Shown: in pieces, positions 1 to 8,287 of the stretch
Numbering within the stretch: the stretch's first letter is position 1
Layout: every line of letters starts with the position of its first letter
DNA from: Rhizobium leguminosarum
GTDB lineage: Bacteria > Pseudomonadota > Alphaproteobacteria > Rhizobiales > Rhizobiaceae
Assembly (NCBI RefSeq): GCF_002953715.1
Contig: NZ_CP025013.1
Location: 682,001 to 746,000 of the forward strand
Direction of reading: 5' to 3'
DNA length: 64,000 nucleotides
Notes under the pieces: generated by a model
The model's input: the letters and a program-made list of their open reading frames with translations, nothing else
Databases searched by the model: none
Told to the model about the DNA's origin: nothing
Translations under genes and position numbers: made by a program

Positions 1-911
1 TTAGCGATCTGGGTCGCGAATTCCGCCCCAAGCAGATAATCGATGAACTTGTAGCCGATCTCGCTCTTGTCCGCAGACAGCGTGGCCGGCATGGCAAAGC
101 AGTCGCACCAGCCCATAATGCCGGCTTTCGGCTTGGCCATCCCCATCGCCAGCTTGTCTTTCAACGCATCATAGGGAACCCGCCACGAAAACGCGCAGGA
201 AACCTCGCCGGTGGCAAACAGATTGGTGAGATCGCCGATCGTCTGCCAATAGGTGCGCAGCAGCGGCTTTTGCGCAACCAAAAGCTTCTTGGCTTCCGCC
301 AACTCCTTGGTCTCCATGAGAAAGACCTTGTCGCGCGGCACGCCGGCGACCAGACCGGCGATGCCGATGGATTCCAGCGCATAGTCGCGCATGGCGAGCT
401 GGCCCTTGTATTTCTCGTTGAACAACGTCGTGTAGTCAGGTTCGCTGTCGAACTTGTCCTTTCGGTATACGATTGGATTGAGGCCCCAGAGATAGGGAAC
501 CGCGAACTGCTTGCCCGAGGCATCGAGAACCTTGGGCGTGGTCTTGAAGACGTCGTACATCTTGGCGGCGTTGGGGATCTTCGCCATGTCGATTTCTTCG
601 AGCAGGCCTGCCTTGATATAGCGCCAGCTTCCATTCAGCGACGGATTGATCATGTCCCAGTCGGAAGCCGTGCCGGTTTTCAGCGCCGCGAACTGCGCGT
701 CCTCGCTGGAAAGATAGGACAGCTTTACCTTGACGCCGGTCTGCGCCTCGAAGGCCGCAATGTATTCAGGATGCCCGTTGGAATCCCAGGTCGCCCAGAC
801 CATTTCGGAAACGGCAGCTTTGGCACTGCTCAGTGAACCGAACATCCCCGCCGCCGCACCGGCGGCGATCCCTGCAAGCACTTCACGTCGGCTAACTCCT
901 GAACCTGCCAT
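1..911 (-). CDS. ABC transporter solute-binding protein (spermidine/putrescine type), C-terminus beyond window edge
   Basis: A periplasmic binding protein delivering a small cationic or carboxylated substrate to an ABC importer. The first 304 codons are present and the reading frame runs off base 1 without a stop. The start at 911 is followed by a twin-arginine-like leader (SRREVLAG near residues 7-14), an alanine/glycine-rich hydrophobic stretch and a probable cleavage site near residue 31. The mature part starts with a polyamine-binding-like segment (MVWATWDSNGHPEYIAAFE), typical of the PotD/PotF-like extracellular family 1. It lies 137 bases downstream of a LysR gene on the same strand, which may control it. 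Permease and ATPase genes would be expected to the left of the window. The substrate cannot be named from sequence. Confidence 0.85.
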   Translation of the reverse strand, partial: MAGSGVSRREVLAGIAAGAAAGMFGSLSSAKAAVSEMVWATWDSNGHPEYIAAFEAQTGVKVKLSYLSSEDAQFAALKTGTASDWDMINPSLNGSWRYIKAGLLEEIDMAKIPNAAKMYDVFKTTPKVLDASGKQFAVPYLWGLNPIVYRKDKFDSEPDYTTLFNEKYKGQLAMRDYALESIGIAGLVAGVPRDKVFLMETKELAEAKKLLVAQKPLLRTYWQTIGDLTNLFATGEVSCAFSWRVPYDALKDKLAMGMAKPKAGIMGWCDCFAMPATLSADKSEIGYKFIDYLLGAEFATQIA

Positions 912-1048
912 CTTGCCCTCATCTGGTTGCGAGTGAACTGCGACCAGTGTCGTTTGTTTGGACAGGAAAGCCTATAACCGAACCCAAATAGACTATATTG
1001 CACTGCGCAAAAGCCGGGCGACCTCTACCGCGATCCCGCGAGATTGGT

Positions 1049-2041
1049 TTAAACGAAGACCGGCGCTCCGGCCCGCAGGAATGTGATCGGTACCGACTCC
1101 GTCGGATCGTAGACACGGACGCCGGCCGCAACCGACTTGATCATCTGCCGGAGCCAGACGTGATCGGGAGACTGGTGCTTGCACTCATGCCAGAGCATGT
1201 AGAACTGCATGTGTCCGAGTTCGCGCGGCGCCTCCAGAACGACCAGTGGAAAGGCCTGAGCGATTTGCTCGGCAAAAATCCGCCCCGTGGTGAACACGAG
1301 GTCCGATTGTGTCAACACGTAGGGCGTGATCGCATATTCTGGCACGGATACAGCGATGTTGCGCTTGAGCCCTAGTTCGATCAGCCGCCCATCGATCGGG
1401 CTGAGGTGGGCCCGCTTGTCGGAAGTCGGAGAAAGATGCTTTTCCTTCAGGAACTCGCCCATCGAGATCGGTTCACGTTGACTTGCCAGTCTATGGTTCG
1501 GGCGGACGACGCAGACAATGTCGGTGGTTAACAGGGGAGACATCCGCAGATACTCCGGCGGATGCGGCCAATTACCGATGACCGCATCGATGGACCCGTC
1601 CGCAAGCTGGCTGATAAGATCATCATAGCTCGGCATGTGGGACGCATCGACGCCGACATTGGGTGCCTTTTGTGCAATTTTTCCGACCAGCTGAGGCAGA
1701 AACACGGCTCCGAGGCAATTGTCCGCGATGATGCGGAAGTTTCGCGTCGCATTGTCCGGGTCGAAGGTGGCGTGAGGCGATAGATGCGCGTCGATCTGGC
1801 CGAGAATGTCGCGCAACGTCTCTTTCAGGGCGAGACCTCGCTCCGTTGGTACCAGCGCGCCTCCGGACCTGACCAGAAGCGGATCGTCCAGCATTTCCCG
1901 CAGCCGTTTCAGCGTCAGGCTGACCGTCGGCTGGGCCTGCCCCAGAATGTCGGCGGTTTTCGAAACGCTGCATTCCGTCAGCAAGGTCAGGAGCGTGCGC
2001 ATCAGACGCACATCCATCATCCCATTCGCCTGTCGCATCAT
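1049..2041 (-). CDS. LysR-family transcriptional regulator
   Basis: A 330-residue regulator with the usual LysR plan. An N-terminal winged helix-turn-helix (SVSKTADILGQAQPTVSLTL, roughly residues 24-43) is followed by a periplasmic-binding-like effector domain (FRIIADNCLGAVFLPQLV onward). The frame is open further upstream to 2320. I chose the start at 2041 because an AAGGGA ribosome site sits about 8 bases before it and the family homology begins there; a second ATG follows at once. It is upstream of the solute-binding protein on the same strand, so it probably regulates that transporter. An imperfect dyad just upstream (around 2094-2120) could be its operator. The effector is unknown. Confidence 0.85.
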   Translation of the reverse strand: MMRQANGMMDVRLMRTLLTLLTECSVSKTADILGQAQPTVSLTLKRLREMLDDPLLVRSGGALVPTERGLALKETLRDILGQIDAHLSPHATFDPDNATRNFRIIADNCLGAVFLPQLVGKIAQKAPNVGVDASHMPSYDDLISQLADGSIDAVIGNWPHPPEYLRMSPLLTTDIVCVVRPNHRLASQREPISMGEFLKEKHLSPTSDKRAHLSPIDGRLIELGLKRNIAVSVPEYAITPYVLTQSDLVFTTGRIFAEQIAQAFPLVVLEAPRELGHMQFYMLWHECKHQSPDHVWLRQMIKSVAAGVRVYDPTESVPITFLRAGAPVFV

Positions 2042-2295
2042 GATCAGCTTCCCTTGTCGAACGGTGCAACAAGCTTGAGAAGAGGCATATTTCATGCCAG
2101 CTGGGAGCTCGCTGGTCATGCCTGCAATTACGGCGATCAAGAGCATCGAAAGTTGTCGGGCAGAGGATCGCCCGATTTGGAAGTATTTCCGCACGGGGAA
2201 TTTGCGCCCACTACCGTGTCGGGGGCTACTCCAATGTAAGTCATCACATCTGCTCCACGAGCAATGCGACCCCCGTACAGCCTGAGCCTCGACGC

Positions 2296-2620
2296 ATGAT
2301 CCGCAACAGTCAAACGTCATCCTCGCTCATCCTGCGGCTTATGGCCTCCCATGTTTCAGTCCTTTGCGTTCTGACTGGTGCGCTTGGCATCTATTTCTAT
2401 CACTCGGTGAGCTCCTCACAGGAACAGCGCATCGAGATGATCGTCTCGGGCCGGGCCAGCTATGATGCTCGGCTTGTCAGTGAGATGTATCCTCTCGGCG
2501 AACTGAAGGAGCGGCCGTTGCTTATTGCCAAGATGCTTGGCGCCGAGCGCGACGTCCTTGCTTTCCGCCATCCGTCGGGAGAGGTCGTGATCGATTCCTG
2601 TCAAGGCGAACGGGGCCGCC
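2296..2620 (+). pseudogene. N-terminal fragment of a heavy-metal-type sensor histidine kinase
   Basis: The frame opens with ATG and encodes a short cytoplasmic tail, one transmembrane helix (residues about 15-35, ending in YFYHSV) and the beginning of a periplasmic sensor region (ERDVLAFRHPSGEVVIDSC). This is the plan of CusS/IrlS-like sensor kinases. After about base 2620 the frame stays open to 2910 but is only the antisense of the Fic gene, so the HAMP, dimerisation and ATPase domains are missing. I read it as a kinase gene cut by arrival of the neighbouring Fic/HTH pair. No partner response regulator is nearby. The exact junction is approximate. Confidence 0.55.
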
Positions 2621-2622
2621 TC

Positions 2623-3219
2623 TCAGGTGCGCGCGAATTCCAGCAGCGGCACGACATCATGGTTGTCAGCTGCCCGAAGGGCTGCAACGTAGCGAGCGCG
2701 CAGTTCGCCAACATCGGCCAGAGTTCCGCCGCCCCAACTGAAACGCTCCCGGCCAAGGCGTTCGATCAGAAGGTCGGCCGCCAAGCGAGCGTGACGGCCA
2801 TTCCCATTCGGAAACGGGTGTATTGCGACCAAGCGATGGTGGAACCTGACCGCTACCTCGTCCGCCGGAAATGTCACATGCTCGATCCAGTAGAGAACGT
2901 CCCTCAATAGGCTGCCGAGCTCCACGCCAATGCGGTATGCCTGAATGCCGATATTGCGCTCCGTCGTCCGGAAGGTTCCGGCCCATTCCCAGACGTCGCC
3001 GAACATCCGCTTGTGCAGTGTTCGCATGAAGTCCTCGCTGAGCATTCGCTCAAGCGATACGCGCCGGCGACCGCGCGACCAGGCCGCACCCTCTACGATG
3101 TTTTCCTGCTCCGCCTCGTTGAGATCACGGCGGTGCGTGATCCATGTCTGAAGCAGTCCCTCTCGCTCATGCGGCTCAAGGGGTGTAGCGTCCTCGGGCT
3201 CCTGAAACAGGTCTGTCAT
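2623..3219 (-). CDS. Fic-domain protein (mobile mystery protein B)
   Basis: A 198-residue Fic enzyme, a family that usually transfers AMP to target proteins. The Fic catalytic motif is intact (HPFPNGNGRHAR, HxFxxGNGRxxR). An upstream WEWAGTFRTTERNIG stretch is characteristic of the family. It overlaps the upstream HTH gene by four bases (ATGA), which implies translational coupling. The size, the GDVWEWAG segment and the HTH partner match the pair named mobile mystery proteins A and B, known for scattered occurrence in unrelated genomes. By context it is probably the toxin of a toxin-antitoxin-like pair. No separate inhibitory Fic helix protein is seen, so inhibition by the HTH partner is inference. 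Confidence 0.85.
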   Translation of the reverse strand: MTDLFQEPEDATPLEPHEREGLLQTWITHRRDLNEAEQENIVEGAAWSRGRRRVSLERMLSEDFMRTLHKRMFGDVWEWAGTFRTTERNIGIQAYRIGVELGSLLRDVLYWIEHVTFPADEVAVRFHHRLVAIHPFPNGNGRHARLAADLLIERLGRERFSWGGGTLADVGELRARYVAALRAADNHDVVPLLEFART

Positions 3220-3677
3220 GTCTCGTTCCAGAGGTCGCGCTCGGAGAGTCTATCGCGAATGTATGCCTGGACGCGGGATTCGAAGTCCGCCTCGTCCGTC
3301 CCCTGAGCTTCGAGCCGCATAGTATGCGCGACGCGCTGAAGCTCGCGCGTTGCGATTTTCCTCGCGCGCGCCTCGATGACAGCCTCGAGTGAACTGTTGG
3401 GAACAAGTATGTAGACGAGCGTGCAATCCAGCGCCTCAGCTGCACGACGTAAGGTGTTAAGTTGGATCGTGCCTGCGGCTTCCGATTTCTCTATCGCTTC
3501 TACGGTTTGGGGCCGCACGCCAATGCGTGTGCCGAGCTGCGCGCCCGTCATCCCGAGCGCGTCGCGTAGTGCGCGCACCCATCCCTTTGGGGGCGCCCTG
3601 AATCGGTCGATCGGGTGGAGCGCTCGAAGTCGTTCATCGAGGCGCAGGCGCCCCCTCTTTCGACTGTCGCTCTTCAT
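3216..3677 (-). CDS. HTH protein, mobile mystery protein A (probable antitoxin/repressor)
   Basis: A 153-residue protein with a central Xre-type helix-turn-helix (MTGAQLGTRIGVRPQTVEAI, about residues 42-61) followed by a segment found in mobile mystery protein A (RRAAEALDCTLVYILVP). It is the first gene of a two-gene unit with the Fic protein, overlapping it by four bases. The probable role is to bind its own promoter, where an inverted repeat lies just upstream (3688-3734), and to hold the Fic partner in check. The start at 3677 fits the family length. The role as antitoxin is inferred from architecture, not shown. Confidence 0.8.
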   Translation of the reverse strand: MKSDSRKRGRLRLDERLRALHPIDRFRAPPKGWVRALRDALGMTGAQLGTRIGVRPQTVEAIEKSEAAGTIQLNTLRRAAEALDCTLVYILVPNSSLEAVIEARARKIATRELQRVAHTMRLEAQGTDEADFESRVQAYIRDRLSERDLWNET

Positions 3678-3687
3678 TCATTGCCCT

Positions 3688-3734
3688 CAGACTGTAAGCT
3701 GATCATGAGACATGACATATCAGTATACAGTCTG
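3688..3734. promoter_or_regulatory. Inverted repeat upstream of the HTH/Fic pair
   Basis: A perfect 9-base inverted repeat (CAGACTGTA at 3688-3696, TACAGTCTG at 3726-3734) begins 10 bases before the HTH gene start, with a further partial copy (CAGTCTATA) near 3753. Arms 38 bases apart are compatible with two operator sites in a promoter region autoregulated by the HTH protein. No clear -35/-10 pair was assigned. Confidence 0.45.
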
Positions 3735-3812
3735 ATTATCAATGCGAAGACTCAGTCTATAACATGATTATACGATTCAAAAATCACGCTGTGATCTGTG
3801 AATCAGGCATAG

Positions 3813-4007
3813 GAAATCAGGCTGGAATCTGGCGGATATCGTTCTGCTCGAAATGACCCCAAATCGCATGGGCGTGGCGATGAGTTTCACCATGGGTCGC
3901 CGGTGCCGGATCCGCGCGGGTTTCCGAAAGGGCCGCGGGCGAGGGATATCGTCGACGCTTATATGCATCTCGATGCAATCAAGGTGAAGACGCGGGATTT
4001 AAGATAG
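3813..4007 (+). pseudogene. Possible C-terminal gene remnant
   Basis: An open frame with no start codon ends at 4007. Its last ~40 codons have normal amino-acid composition (for example SPVPDPRGFPKGPRARDIV followed by DAYMHLDAIKVKTRDLR). It looks like the end of a lost gene, but I do not recognise the family. The rest of 3735-4256 shows nothing else I can support. Confidence 0.25.
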
Positions 4008-4256
4008 GGGAAAGACGTGGTCTGTCTGTTCAATTCCCATCAAAGGACCAGCGTCCGCACTGTGATAGCGAGGTTGAGTCTACCAAGCGGTGTAGTTCGA
4101 GAGGCGACGGAAGGATCGTCATTATTGAGCCAAAGCAAATATTTATGCACGTCGCCTTCGCTGGCCCGGAAACCGGCAGCCGGTAAAGGCGAGTTGACGT
4201 AAGTTCGAGCTTTCCCCCTATTGAAGTGCAGCATCGCTAGCTTGGGCCGTACTAAG

Positions 4257-4279
4257 AAAGGCCGCTCGAGGCGGCCTTT
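4257..4279 (-). terminator. Rho-independent terminator of the secreted-protein gene
   Basis: A perfect 9-base-pair stem (AAAGGCCGC / GCGGCCTTT) with a 5-base loop lies 31 bases beyond the stop of the minus-strand gene ending at 4310 and leads into a T-rich stretch on that strand. Confidence 0.7.
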
Positions 4280-4309
4280 CATGTTTCTGCAGACCTAATA
4301 AGACTTCGT

Positions 4310-4765
4310 TCAGCCAGCGGCCTTGATGCTCGTGTTGCAGAGGCTCCAATAGCCGCCGCCCTTCTGGATCCACTTCAGATCGCCGAGCGTGCCGGCATCC
4401 TTGGCGGTATGGTAGGAGTCGACGCAAGTGTGCAAGCGGGCCTTGCCAGGCGTTTCGCTCGAATACTTCTTGTCGATCGCCTTCGGGAACTTGACGCTCT
4501 TCGGCGCCGCGCTCGTCGGCTTTGCCGGTTCCTTCTCGCTCGTAGCGGAGACATCTGCCTCGTCGGCTTTGTCGGCGGCGGCAGCGTCCGCGCCACAGAA
4601 CTTAGCGCGGAAATCATTCCACTTCACGTCCTTGGCGGAACCGTCGGCCTTGGCGGCCTGATACTTTGTGCTGCACTCCTTCATCGTCAACGCATGCGCC
4701 GGCGACGACATAATAAAAGCAGCAACCAGCGAGCCGGCAGCGGAGAGAAGCAGTTTGTGTGACAT
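4310..4765 (-). CDS. Small secreted protein with paired cysteine repeats (rhizobial hypothetical)
   Basis: A 151-residue exported protein. The start at 4765 has a GGAGG site 8 bases upstream and gives a clean signal peptide (KLLLSAAGSLVAAFIMSS, cleaved near AHA-LT). The mature chain has two related modules, each with an ECSTKYQAAKADG- or TCVDSYHTAKDAG-like opening and a KWNDFRAKFC- or KWIQKGGGYWSLC-like close. They are joined by an alanine/lysine-rich linker. Each module has two cysteines, suggesting one disulfide per repeat in the periplasm. The pattern resembles PsiF-type repeats, but the match is weak and no function is known to me. It lies 55 bases after a DUF937 gene on the same strand and ends in a clear terminator. 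Confidence 0.75.
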   Translation of the reverse strand: MSHKLLLSAAGSLVAAFIMSSPAHALTMKECSTKYQAAKADGSAKDVKWNDFRAKFCGADAAAADKADEADVSATSEKEPAKPTSAAPKSVKFPKAIDKKYSSETPGKARLHTCVDSYHTAKDAGTLGDLKWIQKGGGYWSLCNTSIKAAG

Positions 4766-4820
4766 ATGATTGGCCTCCGTCGATGATGTTGACGTTTCAG
4801 TCTTCGCTTCCGCCTCGGCG

Positions 4821-5177
4821 TTAAGACGCTGACGACGGGAGGGTTCCATTGGGACTTGCCTGATCTACGGCCGTCGGAAGGTGATCCGCGAGAAGCTCGG
4901 GTACCTTGCTGATATCGATGCCGAGTTTGGAGGCAAGGCCCTGTAGCTGCTCAGACGAAAGCGCTGCGCGAATCTGGTCCGCGGTGATCGGGATATTATC
5001 ACCCGTGCCTATCCATGAGGCTACCTGGTGGCCAAGCCCGCTTTGGTTGAGTTGCGTGAGAACGCCATCGAGTCCGCCGGCATTCTGGAAAACATCTTCG
5101 GCGACCGCCAGAAGATTGACCGGCCTGCCGTTCAAGACGTCGCTGACGACACTGCCCAAACCATCGAAAAGCCCCAT
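4821..5177 (-). CDS. YidB-like DUF937 family protein
   Basis: A 118-residue soluble protein. It opens with MGLFDGLGSVVSDVLNG and contains the glycine-rich LNQSGLGHQVASWIGTGDN and TADQIRAALSSEQLQGLA segments that mark the YidB/DUF937 family. The start at 5177 has AAGGAGA about 6 bases before it; the frame upstream is open but has no family features. The function of the family is not established. It is upstream of the secreted cysteine-repeat gene and may share a transcript with it. Confidence 0.8.
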   Translation of the reverse strand: MGLFDGLGSVVSDVLNGRPVNLLAVAEDVFQNAGGLDGVLTQLNQSGLGHQVASWIGTGDNIPITADQIRAALSSEQLQGLASKLGIDISKVPELLADHLPTAVDQASPNGTLPSSAS

Positions 5178-5631
5178 GACACTCTCCTTGGTCCAATCGT
5201 CATATGACGCAAACGCTACACCCGCTGAATGAACCTGAGATGAACAAAGGCCACCGCAGCTTCTGGCGTTCGCCAATCCGGCATCACATCTTTCTCGGGA
5301 GTTGGGGCATGTCCGTGGCGGGTGATGTCGCCCAGCTTGCGAGGAGAATGTGAGGCGGTTCCTCGCGACTGGCCGGCCGCCGCGCACTAGGATAGCTCCG
5401 AGATGGATTAGTCGAAATCGGCGATGCGGCACGACTGGAAGACGATGATCGGATCACCTTCCTCACCGACTGCAGGTCTTCCTTCTCGCTTCACGACGAG
5501 GATGCCAGCATGGCGTTCAGCGGGTTCCTTCGCTTCCTTCACGCCTCAGCCTCGTTTTGGTCGGGGTTGTCCCCGTTTATCGAGATCGAACGCGAAGATG
5601 GACAGTGAGGTAAACGAGCCTGGCATCGGCC
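5178..5631. other. Intergenic region without recognisable gene
   Basis: This stretch holds the promoter side of the DUF937 gene. I find no ORF with credible composition, start and ribosome site here, and no repeats or RNA genes that I can support. Confidence 0.5.
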
Positions 5632-5832
5632 TTATCGCTCCGATTTGCCGGTACGCTTCTCGAGGAATTCGTCGATTTCCGGTTTCACCTTCGCTCGCGT
5701 AAGATACTCAAGCTTTTGACTAAGCTTTTCGACGTTTTCGTTGGTAGCGTAGCCAGGCGCGGATTGCGCGATCGTGGAGTCCTTCGCGCGATCGTTCTTT
5801 GCTCGATTTGACCGCGAGGCTGTTTGGGATCG
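5632..5832 (-). pseudogene. C-terminal remnant of an unknown lysine/glutamate-rich protein
   Basis: A minus-strand frame ends in TAA at 5632-5634 and encodes about 65 residues with coding-like composition (YATNENVEKLSQKLEYLTRA, then KVKPEIDEFLEKRTGKSER), predicted to be helical. An in-frame stop lies immediately upstream and there is no ATG or GTG with a ribosome site, so the 5' part of the gene seems lost. The family is not recognised. Confidence 0.35.
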
Positions 5833-5920
5833 TCTTTAATTCGCAACCTTTATTCAAGTAAACGGGAAAAACAACTTTTGATACACTTCAGGCGAGGCGT
5901 TATATAGTTGGAACTTATGA

Positions 5921-6232
5921 ATGCCCCCGGTGTTTAATTATACGGTCGCTCGGCGATTGTTGCTTACCCCAGGCAGCCACCACTCCTGTGCGCCGGGCGG
6001 CCACTCGTCCCCAGCGTTTGGTTTTTTGACTGCGAGCGCTCGAATGGTTAGCGGAGACTATCATCGTGGGCAGGGGGACATTCCCCCAGAGGCAGGCTTT
6101 GCAAATCGCCTGTTAGTTCATATTGCTCGCTTGCCTAGACCGTTTCGTCGGGCAATTGGATGGACTGTTTACCTAGCTCTCGTATTGGTCACGTTCGTGG
6201 TGACCTTGATGCCCGTTTGGTGGTCACAATAA
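5921..6232 (+). CDS. Possible small membrane protein
   Basis: An ORF of 103 codons whose last 40 residues form a convincing single transmembrane segment (GWTVYLALVLVTFVVTLMPV) preceded by a basic stretch. The N-terminal half has poor composition, so if real the gene may start internally, for example at the ATG near 6041. No clear ribosome site is visible and no family is recognised. The following 278 bases to the rpsU stop hold nothing I can support. Confidence 0.25.
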   Translation: MPPVFNYTVARRLLLTPGSHHSCAPGGHSSPAFGFLTASARMVSGDYHRGQGDIPPEAGFANRLLVHIARLPRPFRRAIGWTVYLALVLVTFVVTLMPVWWSQ

Positions 6233-6510
6233 GTTGCCGACAGGCAACCGGCTGTTGCGCCGGCGGGATGGCGGTCCGTCGGATCGGCGGAGCTTCCTGC
6301 CGGGCGACTTGAATTGAACACAGTCCAACGCTATCGGCCTTAATGCGGGAGCTGAACTAATCGAAAGCGCTGACGCCCTGGCACCTTTATCAAGGCACCT
6401 GAGCAACTTCCCATTGGAACCTGTACTTAACGGCACGGGCTGCAAGAAAGGGATACCTCAGGCACGAGAAAGTCCTATCCTCGAAGACGAAAATCCGTCA
6501 TTCGACCTCA

Positions 6511-6750
6511 CTAACGACCAGAAGCTCTCGCCTTCTTGGGAGCCGAAATACCGCTTTCCCGCTCAAGCTTTTTGCGAGCGAGTTTACGGACGCGCCTGAT
6601 ACCCTCCGCCTTCTCACGAGCACGTTTTTCGGACGGCTTTTCAAAACGCTCCCGAAGTCGCGCCTCCCGGAAAACGCCTTCGCGCTGCAACTTCTTTTTC
6701 AAAAAACGGAGCGCTTGCTCAACGTTGTTGTCACGTACCAGAACTTGCAT
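6511..6750 (-). CDS. rpsU: 30S ribosomal protein S21
   Basis: A 79-residue basic protein of the bS21 family, a late-assembling small-subunit protein that helps initiation near the anti-Shine-Dalgarno end of 16S rRNA. The family hallmark is plain: MQVLVRDNNVEQALRFLKKK, then REARLRERFEKPSEKRARE and a lysine/arginine-rich tail. The start has AGGAG about 7 bases upstream. Rhizobia commonly carry more than one rpsU. This copy stands alone among gene remnants, with no ribosomal neighbours, and has substitutions in the middle region, so it is probably an extra paralogue rather than the main chromosomal gene. Confidence 0.9.
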   Translation of the reverse strand: MQVLVRDNNVEQALRFLKKKLQREGVFREARLRERFEKPSEKRAREKAEGIRRVRKLARKKLERESGISAPKKARASGR

Positions 6751-7138
6751 TCTAAACTCCTAGGATCACTGACGCGCCTCATTAGATCCATGCGCATTGA
6801 TGATCAAGGCTTGGAAGACCGTTTGCCTAGATTCTCTGTCTCCACTGTTTGATGGGCGCGATCGCGAATGGGGCCAGGGGTAAGCTCTGCCAGCGATTGA
6901 TGGGTCAGAAGTTCATATCCTTTCAAGACCAACGATATTCGTCGCGCGACCATCGACTACCAACTCGTCGCGCAGGAAATCGCCGCCATATCTCGGCGAG
7001 GAACAATCTGGGCTTGCCCACCGGGACCACATGAGGGTCCGGAGCGGCATCGTAGTCTGAAGTTTCACCACCCCTTAGAATAAAGCCGAGAGGTGGTTCG
7101 ATTTGCAGTCTGCCGGCGAGGAAGAACAGCTCGAATAA
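6751..7138. other. Intergenic region without recognisable gene
   Basis: This holds the rpsU promoter side and then sequence with stops in all plausible frames. A minus-strand open frame (6923-7438) crosses it, but its composition is not clearly coding and it has no start context. Confidence 0.4.
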
Positions 7139-7711
7139 CGTCGCGGCGGCCGGCTCAGCGCCAAGATACTGGCTGGCGAAATCTCCGGCTGGCCGAGGCC
7201 TCCAAAAAAGGTCTTGGACATCGCTGCAGGGCCAGGCGTTTTCGGGATCGAAATCGCCAAGGCATTTCCATCGGCGGAGATCGTCGCCGTCGACTGGGCC
7301 GCCGTGTTGGAGCTGTCGGGGCAGAACGCGGAAAGAGCCGGCGTGGCCGACCGATACCGGACGATCGCCGGCAGTGCCTTCGATGTGGAGTGGGGCGCGG
7401 GTTATGATCTCGTCCTGCTTCCGAATTTTCTGCACCACTTCGATTTGCCGACATGTGCTCAGCTGTTACGAAGGATCATCGCGAGCCTTACAGGGGATGG
7501 TCGGATCGTCGCGGTCGATTTCGTGCCGAACGAAGATGGCGTGTCGCCGCCTTTCCCAGCGGCGTTCTCCTGGGAGATGCTCGCTAGCACGCCGGCGGGC
7601 CAGGCTTATACTCAAAGTGAGCTGACTGAGATGGCAAGACTGGCTGGCCTTTCCGGCGTCACGGTCAAGCCGATACCGCCAACTCCGGCAAGCCTCATTG
7701 TCTTTGAATAG
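7139..7711 (+). pseudogene. SAM-dependent methyltransferase remnant (N-terminus lost)
   Basis: The C-terminal two thirds of an O-methyltransferase-like protein are readable. The SAM-binding motif I is present (VLDIAAGPGVFGIEIA), followed by an acidic strand end (IVAVDW), motif II/III (YDLVLLPNFLHHFD) and the GRIVAVDFVPNEDG segment. The frame is closed by a stop at 7136-7138 and has no ATG; the only start-like codon is a TTG inside motif I. The N-terminal dimerisation or substrate-binding domain usual in this family is missing, probably through a frameshift or deletion. It is isolated from any pathway genes. I treat it as inactive. Confidence 0.6.
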
Positions 7712-8287
7712 CGGTCGATCGTCGGCTGCGTTGCCTGGCCGACGCCTGCCGAGGCGCTCAGACCATCAATCACAGCTAATGCGGTCTGCGCAGCCGAAAT
7801 GGCTAACCCTCCGCTGGCACATTATTGGGATCGAAACGTGTCAATCGACGAGTGATGATTAGCGCTGAGGTCAAAGTGAGAAGTGGAAAGTGAAAAACAT
7901 CCACCATCCACTTCGTGCCTGGCCGCGGGTTGCGCTGAAGCACTCGAGCACAAAAATAAGCGTTTCCAGGCGTTAGCAGACATGCCTGGTTGCCCGGAGG
8001 TACGATTCCGTTCAAGACGCCCTTCCTCTGCGAATTGGCGACGACATCAACGCCAGGCTGGCTTACCTAGTGATCTATGGGGCACGATGGCGTGGGCGAT
8101 TGCATGATCGACGTGGTCGGCCCGTCGGCTCCGATACCTTTGCCGTCACCAAACTCGGCGGCAAGGTGGTAGATTTCGACCAACAGCTCCACCTTGCGAA
8201 AAATGGAGCACCGAGCGGCGGCCCAACGGCGTTATCGCCTTTGCTTTCGTTGAACCAATCGCGGCCAGAGACCGGCAGCACAATCCG
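7712..8287. other. Intergenic region without recognisable gene
   Basis: No ORF with credible composition or ribosome site, no RNA gene and no terminator that I can support. The right part is downstream of the MFS gene, which ends at 8288. Confidence 0.45.

Noticed and set aside
2620..2910. Continuation of the sensor-kinase frame
   Set aside because: It is the exact antisense of the Fic gene and contains no kinase motif, so the open frame is accidental.
6923..7438. Minus-strand ORF of 171 codons
   Set aside because: It lies opposite the readable methyltransferase motif and lacks a ribosome site. A short stretch near its end looks protein-like, but not enough to call.
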